From an uncultured Rhodospirillales bacterium (lineage in GTDB: Bacteria; Pseudomonadota; Alphaproteobacteria; Azospirillales; Azospirillaceae): a stretch of DNA of 64,000 nucleotides. The position numbers and the translations under genes are program-made. The stretch spans positions 1 through 64,000 of the forward strand of contig CAIXKV010000268.1 of the NCBI GenBank assembly GCA_903920145.1. The letters run 5' to 3'. The notes beneath the pieces are model-generated. The model did not search any database, had not been told where the DNA came from, and worked only from the letters and a program-made list of their open reading frames with translations. Of this stretch, positions 54,203-62,432 are shown one piece after another. Position 1 is the first letter of the stretch. Each line of letters starts with the position of its first letter.

Positions 54203-55870
54203 TCATGCCAGCACGGACAGAAAACGGTTGGTGATGGGGTAGCGACGGTCTTTGCCAAAGCCGCGCCGGGTGATCTTGACGCCGGGGGGGGCTTGGCGGC
54301 GTTTGTATTCGGCACGGTCGAGCATATGCCAAACGCGATTCACAATGTCCGAATCATGACCGCGCGCAACGATTTCGGCTGATCCCATCTCGTGCTCGAT
54401 CAGGCATTCCAGAATATCATCAAGGATATCGTAGGGGGGCAGCGTGTCTTGATCGGTTTGGTCATGCTTGAGTTCGGCGGTCGGCGGTTTGGTTAACACC
54501 CGTTCCGGGACCACGCGACCGGCGGGGCCTTCGGCGCCATCCGGCAGGTTCAGGTTGCGCCAGCGGGCCAGCTTGAACACTGTGGTTTTGTAAACATCCT
54601 TCAGAACCGAATATCCACCGCACATGTCGCCATACAAGGTGGCGTAGCCCACGGACATTTCCGATTTATTGCCAGTGGATAGAACCATGGCGCCGAATTT
54701 ATTGGACAGCGCCATCAACAGCATGCCGCGCAGGCGCGATTGGATATTCTCTTCGGTGATATCGGCGTCGGTTCCAGCGAACACCGGAGCCAGCACGCTG
54801 CCAAAGGCGGTCATGACGGGTTCGATAGACAGGGTGTCGAGCTTGCACCCCAGCAGGTTCGAGGCTTCGATGGCGTCTTCGGTGCTTTCACTCGAGGTGT
54901 AGGGCGAGGGCATGAGAACGGCGTGGACGCGATCCGCACCCAGAGCATCCACCGCCACGGCGGCCGTCAAGGCGCTGTCGATGCCTCCTGACATGCCGAG
55001 CAAGATGCCTGGAAAGCGATTCTTGTTCACATAATCACGGAGACCAACCATCATGGCCTGATAGATCGCGGCAAGGTCGGTGATCGGAGAGGCCTGTTCG
55101 CTGTCCAAGCATAGCCAGTGCCGATTCGCCCCGCGTTGCCAGCGGGTAACCAGCAAATATTCGCAGAACGCGGGCGCTTGGGCCACCTTCTCCCGGTCGG
55201 CGCCGACAACGAACGAAGCGCCGTCGAACACCAGTTCATCTTGGCCGCCAACCTGATTGACATAGAGCAAGGGCAGGCCGGTTTCGGCGACCCGCTGGCC
55301 GGCCAGATCGACCCGAACGCCGGCCTTATCCACTTCGAACGGGCTGCCGTTGATCACCACCAAAAGCTCGGCGCCGCCCTCGGCCAAAGTCTGGGTAGCC
55401 GTGGGGGTCCACATATCCTCGCAGATCATCACACCCAGCCGCATACCGCGAAAGGGGATCGGCTCGGGGGGAGGGCCAGCGACAAAAACACGCTTTTCAT
55501 CGAAGACACCGTAATTCGGCAGGTCAGATTTCAGCCGAATGGCAGCGATTCGCCCCATGTCCAACAACAGAACCGCATTGTAAAGCTGCCCAGCCAGCCG
55601 CCACGGTGTGCCCAGCAGCATCGCCGGCCCACCATCGGCGGTTTCTGCCGCCAGAGCCGTGACCGACTGTTCCACAAGGTCCAGCACCAGCGGCTTCAAG
55701 ACCAGATCTTCGGGCGGGTACCCGGTTGATACCAATTCGGGGAATACCACCAAATCCGCGCCGCGTTGCGCCGCCCCGGCTCGAGCGTCACGCACGCGGT
55801 CGAGATTGGCGCGGATGGCGCCAACGGTGGGATTGATTTGGGCAAGCGCGATGGTCAGATGATCGGTCAT
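54203..55870 (-). CDS. nadE: NAD+ synthase, glutamine-dependent
   Basis: A 555-residue two-domain enzyme converting nicotinate adenine dinucleotide to NAD+. The N-terminal nitrilase-type glutaminase has Glu in VFPELVSTGYPPEDL (near residue 42), Lys in RLKSDLPNYGVFDE and Cys in GVMICEDMW (near 149). The C-terminal synthetase has P-loop GMSGGIDSAL (near 293), LSTGNKSEMSVGY and GDMCGGYSVLKDVYKT. ATG 55870 (MTDHLTIAL) was selected over an upstream frame extension. It is last in a HAD-AsmA-ATP12-nadE run, separated from ATP12 by 101 bp. Confidence 0.96.
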   Translation of the reverse strand: MTDHLTIALAQINPTVGAIRANLDRVRDARAGAAQRGADLVVFPELVSTGYPPEDLVLKPLVLDLVEQSVTALAAETADGGPAMLLGTPWRLAGQLYNAVLLLDMGRIAAIRLKSDLPNYGVFDEKRVFVAGPPPEPIPFRGMRLGVMICEDMWTPTATQTLAEGGAELLVVINGSPFEVDKAGVRVDLAGQRVAETGLPLLYVNQVGGQDELVFDGASFVVGADREKVAQAPAFCEYLLVTRWQRGANRHWLCLDSEQASPITDLAAIYQAMMVGLRDYVNKNRFPGILLGMSGGIDSALTAAVAVDALGADRVHAVLMPSPYTSSESTEDAIEASNLLGCKLDTLSIEPVMTAFGSVLAPVFAGTDADITEENIQSRLRGMLLMALSNKFGAMVLSTGNKSEMSVGYATLYGDMCGGYSVLKDVYKTTVFKLARWRNLNLPDGAEGPAGRVVPERVLTKPPTAELKHDQTDQDTLPPYDILDDILECLIEHEMGSAEIVARGHDSDIVNRVWHMLDRAEYKRRQAPPGVKITRRGFGKDRRYPITNRFLSVLA

Positions 55871-55971
55871 GGCACGACTAAAAGATCGGGGTTTACGGAA
55901 GAGCACCGACAGCTTACCGCAACATCCCTCGGGTCCGGCAATATTATCGGTGATGTGTTGGCGGGGGGCCT

Positions 55972-56667
55972 TTACGCCCGCAGCAGGTCAAAAAACAGCC
56001 GGGCCGCTTTCAGATCGGCTTTCAGCGCCGAGCGGCGGCGGACGGACTCTGGGTCTTCGCCCCACCGCTCGATTTGGTAGGTTTCATGGAGTTCCGACGC
56101 CTCGAATGCCCGTTCGAAGTCCAACCGCCCCTCCATCAATGCCAGCCCAATCACCAGAGATCCGGCTGCCGTGGTGGCCAATTGCAGTGCCGTCAATCGC
56201 CAGTCGTCATAAGCCGCCACCGCTGCTCGCAGAGCGGCGCAAGCGTCGTCGGGCTGAGAACGAGGCATGACGCCACGACCGACCTCAAGCGCAGCCCCAA
56301 ACCGCGCTGCTGTCCACTCTAGCAGAGGGTGCCAGGTTGCGGCTTCGCGAGCGATCAGTTCTTCGGGGCGTTCTACCCGGTAACAGAGCAGATCCGTTCC
56401 AGCATAGGCCGCCACCTGATGGATTACGGCGTCCCGTTGCCGGGTCGTCAAATCCAAGGTGGTGCTGGCCAGTTGCATCAAAGGCATGGTCGCCGGTCGG
56501 ATGATGTCTTCCTGTGCGTGCCACTCGGCGGCAATGGCTTCGGCCAGAGCGCGTGTCGGCAGGATCAAGAGCATTTTGGCCGGAGTTCGCACGGGGCGGG
56601 CATCGAGATGCACCGCGAATCCCGATTCGACCTCAGAGGCCGTCGCGCTCTGATAGACTTTTTTCAT
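55972..56667 (-). CDS. ATP12-family F1-ATPase assembly chaperone
   Basis: A 231-residue ATP12 homologue, restricted to alphaproteobacteria and mitochondria, that assists assembly of the F1 alpha subunit. Signatures: HLDARPVRTPAKMLLILPTRALAEAIAAEW (20-49), TRQRDAVIHQVAAYAGTDLLCYR (near 75), and HPLLEWTAARFG near 113. ATG 56667; the ribosome-binding site is weak. It lies 33 bp after the AsmA-like gene, same strand. This gene is good support for the alphaproteobacterial assignment. Confidence 0.92.
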   Translation of the reverse strand: MKKVYQSATASEVESGFAVHLDARPVRTPAKMLLILPTRALAEAIAAEWHAQEDIIRPATMPLMQLASTTLDLTTRQRDAVIHQVAAYAGTDLLCYRVERPEELIAREAATWHPLLEWTAARFGAALEVGRGVMPRSQPDDACAALRAAVAAYDDWRLTALQLATTAAGSLVIGLALMEGRLDFERAFEASELHETYQIERWGEDPESVRRRSALKADLKAARLFFDLLRA

Positions 56668-56700
56668 TGACGTTACAGCCTGCTGTCGGTTGATGGCGGA

Positions 56701-58713
56701 TCAATGGGGGAGCCCGTGGTTGAGGGCATGGCCAACCCCGCTCAAGAGGTCGCTCAATCCCCCCAACGGTCCCAGCATGTTGGTCCCCACGGGAGAGGGG
56801 CGGTCGGCCAGTTCAGCTTGGCATGGATTAGCCACCCCTGTTCCGATACTGACGAAGGGAATGACAAAAGCCAGGGGGTTCAGTTCACCCACGGCCAGTA
56901 ACAGGCCCGTGGCGGCGTCTTTAGCCAGATCAATGGCATCGGGGGCGGCGCTGTGTTCCGCGAGGGTGCCGGTCACGCGCATTCGCGTGGCCAAACTGAT
57001 CAAAGCGGGGTCTTTGGGGCGGGGGTCCAATTTAAGATCGATGCCTTCGGTGGCGAGATTGATTTGGCCAGAGCCCGTCACCGTGATCTTGCCGGTGTCG
57101 ATCAACAGGCGGTCAGCGTCGGCCACACCATTTTTGATTCGGAACCCGGTGATCAGGCAGTTAAGGCTGGTGCGGTCGCCGCTGCGATCGGCCCAGGGCA
57201 TGATTGCGGCCACAAGATCGCTGGCGATCAGATCAAAATGGCGAACAGGTAAGGTGCCAGGTCCGATGGCCAGCCACACTCGCCCGTTGGCGTGAGCCAG
57301 AAAAGCCCGCAGACTCGCGCCAGCACCACTGAGATCGAAATTGGCTGAAAGAGGCCCGGTCGGGCCCAGGATGGCGCCCTGACTGGGAAACAACTGTTCC
57401 GATGCCAGACTGTCACTGCGGCCTGTGATGTGGCTGGTGGGCGGTTCGCGTCCGGCATTGATCATGATCGCCAGATCAATCCGACCGCCAGCCATTCTGG
57501 CCCGAAAAGGCCGGACCACCAGCGCACCGTCGTTCAGGTCAATGGTGGTATCCAGATCAAATAAATCTGCGGGTGCCATGACAAACCGCCGCACCGCCAA
57601 ATCGACTCGGCCATTGATCACTTGCAGCAAGGGAAAGGGCAAGGGCTGAGGATCAAACAGGCGATCATCCCTGAGACGAGGCTCGGGGGGCGTGTCTTTA
57701 TCGCTGCCAAACAGATCGCGCCGGTCTAGAAGTTCCGAATGAAGCTGGCCATCCAGGCGCAACCGCTTGCCGCTGGTGTCAAAGGTCAATTGTCCGGCAA
57801 AGTCACTGAGACCGAGGAAGCCCTTGAGGGTATTAACCCGGTAGTGCGCTCCGCTGCCGGTGACGTGGCCACTGCCGCCAAGGGGCCCTAATTCGGGCAA
57901 GGAGGACGATCCCAGCACCGGCCCCAACGCGGCCAACTGTCGCAGACTTGCCGACAGTTGAAGGTCAAGGGCCAGTCGACTCATCGGTCGGTCCAGGGTG
58001 CCTTGAGCTTCCATGGTGGTTTCGGCGCCCTTCAAGGTCCAGGACACCGGCCATAACGGCTGATCGTTGATCAGATCGACAAAGCGCCCGCCGGTTAAAG
58101 AGGCGGTGAAGGGCGTGCCAAAATAGGCGCCGGTGGCGGCAATCGTTAGGGGGCCTTCCACAGGCAAGCCGATGACGGCCTGCTCGATGCTCAGTTCGAC
58201 GCCGCGCTTCAGCGAATCGTCGCGATAGCTGATGGCCGCGTGAATCAGTTCTAGGCGAGTCAAATCAAGAGGAGCCGGCGGCGGATCGGGAGTGGTTTCG
58301 GTGTCACGGGTTTGCCACCAATTGACTCGGGCGTGGCCATCATATTCCAGGTGAATATCAGCACCGATCAAGGTCATGTGGGGCAGGTGGCTGCGCTGCC
58401 ACAATAAATCCAGGGGCGACAGCTCGATGTCGACCTGATCGATGCGCATCATTTCAGGGCGTTCCGACCAGGGCGGATTGGCGATATGCACGTCGGTCGC
58501 GATCACTGTTGGAAACGGCATCAAGGCGAACCGCACCGTGCCGTTAATGGCAACCTTAAACCCGGTCGATTGCTCAAAAATCGTCGCAACTTCTTGGCGG
58601 TAGTCGCTGTTATTGACGTGCCACAGAAAAATAAATCCCGCGACCACCGCACCGGCAGCCGTCGCCGTCACCATTTCCACCACAACCAAAGTTCGGCGGG
58701 CCAACCGTTTCAT
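56701..58713 (-). CDS. AsmA family protein
   Basis: A 670-residue envelope protein with an N-terminal membrane anchor (about residues 8-32). The AsmA-N signature (STGFKVAINGTVRFALMPFP near 50, DVHIANPPWS near 76, DIELSPLDLLWQR near 97) is clear, and the AsmA C-terminal region (about 430-600, FDLSGAGASLRAFLAHANG and ITGFRIKNGVADADRLLIDT) holds beta-rich repeats. AsmA-like proteins are thought to move phospholipids to, or help assembly of, the outer membrane. ATG 58713 overlaps the stop of the upstream HAD gene as ATGA. Confidence 0.92.
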   Translation of the reverse strand: MKRLARRTLVVVEMVTATAAGAVVAGFIFLWHVNNSDYRQEVATIFEQSTGFKVAINGTVRFALMPFPTVIATDVHIANPPWSERPEMMRIDQVDIELSPLDLLWQRSHLPHMTLIGADIHLEYDGHARVNWWQTRDTETTPDPPPAPLDLTRLELIHAAISYRDDSLKRGVELSIEQAVIGLPVEGPLTIAATGAYFGTPFTASLTGGRFVDLINDQPLWPVSWTLKGAETTMEAQGTLDRPMSRLALDLQLSASLRQLAALGPVLGSSSLPELGPLGGSGHVTGSGAHYRVNTLKGFLGLSDFAGQLTFDTSGKRLRLDGQLHSELLDRRDLFGSDKDTPPEPRLRDDRLFDPQPLPFPLLQVINGRVDLAVRRFVMAPADLFDLDTTIDLNDGALVVRPFRARMAGGRIDLAIMINAGREPPTSHITGRSDSLASEQLFPSQGAILGPTGPLSANFDLSGAGASLRAFLAHANGRVWLAIGPGTLPVRHFDLIASDLVAAIMPWADRSGDRTSLNCLITGFRIKNGVADADRLLIDTGKITVTGSGQINLATEGIDLKLDPRPKDPALISLATRMRVTGTLAEHSAAPDAIDLAKDAATGLLLAVGELNPLAFVIPFVSIGTGVANPCQAELADRPSPVGTNMLGPLGGLSDLLSGVGHALNHGLPH

Positions 58714-59381
58714 CGATGGCCGCCCATGACATCCAGCACCGCCTGCGGCAGCTCGTCCCAACGATGGGCAATACGGCGCGCTCCGGCGGCCTCCAGATCA
58801 TGAACTGTGTGGTAGCCCCAAGCGACGCCGATGGCACTGACTCCGGCTCGGCAGGCCATTTCCATATCAAATGTGGCATCCCCGACCACCACCGTTTGGG
58901 CCGGAGCCGAGCCAGTTTCCTCTTGGGCTCGGAACACCATATCGGGGTTGGGTTTGCCAAGGCCGCGATCGGCGGTTTGAAGCGTGACAAAGGTGTCCAT
59001 CAAGCCGTGCCGTTCCAGCACGGTGATCAGCCCTTTGAAGGATTTTCCGGTGGCGATGCCAAGATCTAACCCCGAAGCCTGCATGGTGGCCAGAGCTTCT
59101 CGGACTCCCGGAAACAGCGGCTCCGATTCGTAGGCCGTGTGGTGACGTTCCCGGTAGAAGGCATCGCGATACAGGCCGGCGAGACGCTTGATGAACCAAT
59201 CTTCGCCATTGGGCAGAAGCTGGGCGATGGCGTCGGTCAGTGGGAGGCTGACAAGGCGGCGTACCTCCAACGGATCTGGCGGCGGGAGACCCGCTGCCAA
59301 CCACGCCGCCGACATCGCCGAGACGATGGCTTGCTGGCTGTCCACCAGCGTCCCGTCGCAGTCGAGTAACACCAATCTCAT
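58710..59381 (-). CDS. HAD superfamily phosphatase (Gph-like), paralogue 2
   Basis: A 223-residue HAD-IA phosphatase: motif I DCDGTLVDS, motif II IATGKS, motif III Lys in GLGKPNPDM and motif IV GDATFDMEMA. The cap domain carries SQQAIVSAMSAAW, almost the same as in the paralogue at 37453-38145. A HAD gene beside ATP12 is frequent in alphaproteobacteria, so this is probably the original copy. ATG 59381 was used; another ATG at 59396 adds 5 residues. The stop overlaps the AsmA gene (ATGA). Confidence 0.9.
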   Translation of the reverse strand: MRLVLLDCDGTLVDSQQAIVSAMSAAWLAAGLPPPDPLEVRRLVSLPLTDAIAQLLPNGEDWFIKRLAGLYRDAFYRERHHTAYESEPLFPGVREALATMQASGLDLGIATGKSFKGLITVLERHGLMDTFVTLQTADRGLGKPNPDMVFRAQEETGSAPAQTVVVGDATFDMEMACRAGVSAIGVAWGYHTVHDLEAAGARRIAHRWDELPQAVLDVMGGHR

Positions 59382-59508
59382 GGACTGAGCACACATGGGG
59401 GCGGATCAGAATCTCACGGTAAGGAGGCTAAAGACTATCCCGGCCTCCCTAATCCTGACAACACGGCAACATGCCGCGCCCCCCGGTGGACACCCCGCAG
59501 GGGTTGAG

Positions 59509-59538
59509 GACTCCCAGGGGCGGTTCCCCCTGGGAGTC
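59509..59538 (-). terminator. Terminator of the sucA-sucB-lpd operon
   Basis: GACTCCCAGGGG (59509-59520), loop CGGTTC, CCCCTGGGAGTC (59527-59538): a perfect 12-bp stem 7 bp beyond the lpd stop on the minus strand and before the HAD gene. No T-run follows. Confidence 0.75.
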
Positions 59539-59544
59539 TCAGGC

Positions 59545-60954
59545 TCAGTTATGGATAGCGCGCCCATCAACCGCCAGTGCGGCCTCTTTGATGGTCTCAC
59601 TGAGCGTCGGGTGGGCATGGCAGGTGCGGGCGATATCTTCAGCCGAAGCCCCGAACTCTAAGGCCAAGCCGATTTCCGCGATCAAGTGACCGGCATCGGG
59701 GCCGAGGATGTGAACACCGAGCACTCGGTCGGTTTTGGCGTCGGCCAGAACCTTGACGAAGCCTTCGGTGCTGGCCATGGCGCGGGCGCGGCCATTGGCC
59801 GAGAACGGGAATTTGCCGACCTTGTAGGCAACGCCTGCGTCCTTCAACTGCTCTTCGGTCTTGCCCACCGAAGCCACTTCCGGCCATGTGTAAATAATAC
59901 CAGGAATGGCATCGTAGTTAATGTGACCAGACTGGCCAGCAATGATCTCCGCGACCACGACACCTTCATCTTCGGCCTTGTGCGCCAGCATGGGGCCTTC
60001 GATCACGTCTCCGATGGCGTAGATATGCGGAACGCTGGTGCGGAAGTGGCTGTCGGTTTTGATCCGGCCGCGTCCATCGGTTTCGATTCCAACGGTTTCC
60101 AGCCCTAGGCCGCCGGTGAAGGGGCGGCGACCGATCGCCACCAGCACCACATCCGAAACCACCGTTTCGGCGGCACCGCCGGCTGCGGGCTCCACGGTCA
60201 GGGTGATGCCAGCTTCGCCCGGAACCGCCGCCGTGACCTTGGTGGATAGCCGGAAGGTCAAGCCCTGCTTGGCCAGCAGGCGCTGGGTCTGTTTGGACAG
60301 TTCGCCGTCCATGCCGGGCAGGATACGGTCAAGATATTCGATGACCGTCACTTCGGCGCCAAGGCGGCTCCACACCGACCCCAGTTCCAGGCCGATCACG
60401 CCGCCGCCGATTACCGTCAGGCGCTTAGGCACCTCGGACAATGCCAGAGCGCCGGTGGATGAAACGATGCGCTTTTCGTCAATCTCAACGCCCGGCAGCG
60501 GCATGACTTCCGACCCGGTGGCGATGATAATGCTTTTGGCGCTAACCACCTGGGTTTCGCCGGTCTTGGCCGTGACTTCGATCAAATCCGGAGCGGTGAG
60601 GCGACCATGGCCCTTCAGCCACGTGATCTTGTTCTTCTTGAACAGGAATTCGATACCGCCGGTCAGATCCTTGACCACTTTGGTCTTGTGGGCCATCAGG
60701 GCCGCCAAGTCCAACGATACGGAACCGACCACGACGCCATGCCCGGCCAAATGATGCTTGGCTTCGTCGTATTTCTCGGAGCTGGTCAGGAGCGCCTTGG
60801 ACGGGATGCAACCGACATTGAGGCAGGTTCCGCCCAGAGTGTCCCACTTTTCGACGACGGCGGTCTTCAGGCCCAATTGGGCGGCGCGAATGGCGGCCAC
60901 GTAACCGCCCGGCCCGGCTCCGATCACGACCACATCGAACGCTTGTTCAGCCAT
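59545..60954 (-). CDS. lpd: Dihydrolipoyl dehydrogenase (E3)
   Basis: A 469-residue flavoprotein that reoxidises dihydrolipoyl groups of the 2-oxoglutarate dehydrogenase complex with NAD+. N-terminal FAD motif [20 protein letters not shown], redox disulfide [16 protein letters not shown] (near residue 41), NAD-binding [15 protein letters not shown] (near 181), [20 protein letters not shown] (near 313) and the catalytic His-Glu pair in CHAHPTLSE (near 446). Third gene of the operon, 66 bp from sucB with a stem-loop between. ATG 60954 with GAGGGAT upstream. Confidence 0.97.
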   Translation of the reverse strand: MAEQAFDVVVIGAGPGGYVAAIRAAQLGLKTAVVEKWDTLGGTCLNVGCIPSKALLTSSEKYDEAKHHLAGHGVVVGSVSLDLAALMAHKTKVVKDLTGGIEFLFKKNKITWLKGHGRLTAPDLIEVTAKTGETQVVSAKSIIIATGSEVMPLPGVEIDEKRIVSSTGALALSEVPKRLTVIGGGVIGLELGSVWSRLGAEVTVIEYLDRILPGMDGELSKQTQRLLAKQGLTFRLSTKVTAAVPGEAGITLTVEPAAGGAAETVVSDVVLVAIGRRPFTGGLGLETVGIETDGRGRIKTDSHFRTSVPHIYAIGDVIEGPMLAHKAEDEGVVVAEIIAGQSGHINYDAIPGIIYTWPEVASVGKTEEQLKDAGVAYKVGKFPFSANGRARAMASTEGFVKVLADAKTDRVLGVHILGPDAGHLIAEIGLALEFGASAEDIARTCHAHPTLSETIKEAALAVDGRAIHN

Positions 60955-60979
60955 AGTGAATCCCTCGATAAATAGGCGA

Positions 60980-61008
60980 AGGGGCGACTGCCGCTGGCCG
61001 TCGCCCCT
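60980..61008 (-). promoter_or_regulatory. Intercistronic stem-loop sucB-lpd
   Basis: AGGGGCGAC (60980-60988) and GTCGCCCCT (61000-61008), 9-bp stem, 11-nt loop, in the 66-bp gap. Such structures commonly set mRNA processing or stability between cistrons. Confidence 0.6.
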
Positions 61009-61020
61009 GGTCTTCGACGA

Positions 61021-62265
61021 TCAGACTTCCAGTAGCAGGCGCTGTGGGTCTTCGATCGCCTCCTTGACCCGAACCAGGAAGGTCACGGCTTCGCGGCCAT
61101 CAATGATCCGATGGTCATAGCTCAAGGCCAGATACATCATGGGCCGGATTTCGATCTTGCCGTTGACGACCATGGGTCGATCCTGGGTCTTGTGCATTCC
61201 CAGGATGCCGGACTGTGGCGGGTTGAGGATCGGCGTCGACATCAACGAGCCGTACACGCCGCCATTGGAAATGGTGAAGGTGCCGCCGGTCAGCTCCTCC
61301 ATCGATAGCTTCCCATCGCGGGCCTTTTTACCCAGGCCGTTGATGGCTTTTTCGATGCCGGCCAAGCTCAGTTGATCGGCGTCGCGCACCACCGGAACCA
61401 CGAGGCCCTGGGGCGTGCCCACGGCAACACCAATATCATAATAATTCTTGTAGACCAGATCCGAGCCGTCAATCTCGCCATTGACCGCCGGCAGTTCTTT
61501 TAGGGCGGCGATAGAAGCCTTGACGAAGAACGACATGAAACCAAGCTTCACACCGTGCTTCTTCTCGAAGACATCCTTATAGCCATTGCGGAGCGCGAGC
61601 AAATTGGTCATGTCCACTTCGTTGAAAGTGGTCAGCATGGCCGCTGTGTTCTGAGCATCCTTCAGGCGTTCGGCAACCCGTTGACGCAAACGGGTCATCC
61701 GCACCCGCTCTTCGCGGTCGGCGCGCAGGCGCGGCCCCGACGGCACCACCGGCTTGGGAGCCGGCGGAGGCGTGACGGGGCGGGGCGGAGCCACCGGGGC
61801 CGGCGCCGGAGTTGGCGCCGTGCGGCTTGCCAAATAGGACTGAACGTCCTCCTTGGTCAGGCGACCATCTTTGCCGCTGGCGGGAATGACCGCCGGATTG
61901 AGCTTATTGTCGTCCACCAGCTTGCGAACCGCTGGCGAAAGAACGTCTGCTGCTGCTGCCGAGGGGGCCGCCGGGGCGGGGGCCGGGGCCGGGGCCGCTG
62001 GAGCCGGAGCCGCTGCGACGGCGGCTCCGGCTTCGCCGATCACGCCCAACACCGCGCCAACCGCGACATTGGCGCCTTCGGCTGCCGTGATTGCGGTCAA
62101 CGTGCCAGCAACGGTGGCGTTGACTTCGAGAGTAACTTTGTCCGTTTCGAGTTCGACCAGCGGGTCATCAACCGCGACCGTCGCCCCCAACGGCTTCAGC
62201 CACCGCGCGACCGTAGCTTCGGTTACCGATTCGCCCAGCGTGGGTACCTTGATTTCCGTCGCCAT
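61021..62265 (-). CDS. sucB: Dihydrolipoyllysine-residue succinyltransferase (E2 of 2-oxoglutarate dehydrogenase)
   Basis: A 414-residue E2. Lipoyl domain (about 1-77) with the lipoylated Lys in ETDKVTLEV (near residue 43), Ala/Pro-rich linker, peripheral-subunit-binding domain (about 108-145, [14 protein letters not shown]), second linker, and catalytic domain (about 185-414) with the active-site His in [14 protein letters not shown] (near 383). It transfers succinyl from E1 to CoA in the citric acid cycle. ATG 62265 with AAAGGAAT upstream. Confidence 0.97.
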   Translation of the reverse strand: MATEIKVPTLGESVTEATVARWLKPLGATVAVDDPLVELETDKVTLEVNATVAGTLTAITAAEGANVAVGAVLGVIGEAGAAVAAAPAPAAPAPAPAPAAPSAAAADVLSPAVRKLVDDNKLNPAVIPASGKDGRLTKEDVQSYLASRTAPTPAPAPVAPPRPVTPPPAPKPVVPSGPRLRADREERVRMTRLRQRVAERLKDAQNTAAMLTTFNEVDMTNLLALRNGYKDVFEKKHGVKLGFMSFFVKASIAALKELPAVNGEIDGSDLVYKNYYDIGVAVGTPQGLVVPVVRDADQLSLAGIEKAINGLGKKARDGKLSMEELTGGTFTISNGGVYGSLMSTPILNPPQSGILGMHKTQDRPMVVNGKIEIRPMMYLALSYDHRIIDGREAVTFLVRVKEAIEDPQRLLLEV

Positions 62266-62382
62266 TACGACATTCCTTTGATTTCGGCCTTTGATTTCGG
62301 CCTGTCACGTCAGACCTTTAATACCGGACTTCCATGTTCAGGCATGCCACTTGCGTCACGACACACCCGTTGCCGGCTAGGG

Positions 62383-62406
62383 CGCCTTCTGGCTCGCCCG
62401 AAGGCG
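62383..62406 (-). promoter_or_regulatory. Intercistronic stem-loop sucA-sucB
   Basis: CGCCTTC (62383-62389) and GAAGGCG (62400-62406), 7-bp stem, 10-nt loop, inside the 167-bp sucA-sucB gap. GGGCGCC and GGCGCCC sequences flank it and could extend pairing. Confidence 0.5.
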
Positions 62407-62432
62407 GGTAGGGCGCCCGAACCGGCTTAACC

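Noticed and set aside
61555-62430. 291-codon plus-strand frame opposite sucB
   Set aside because: Antisense to the lipoyl and linker regions of sucB; its Arg/Gly runs reflect the Ala/Pro-rich linker on the other strand.
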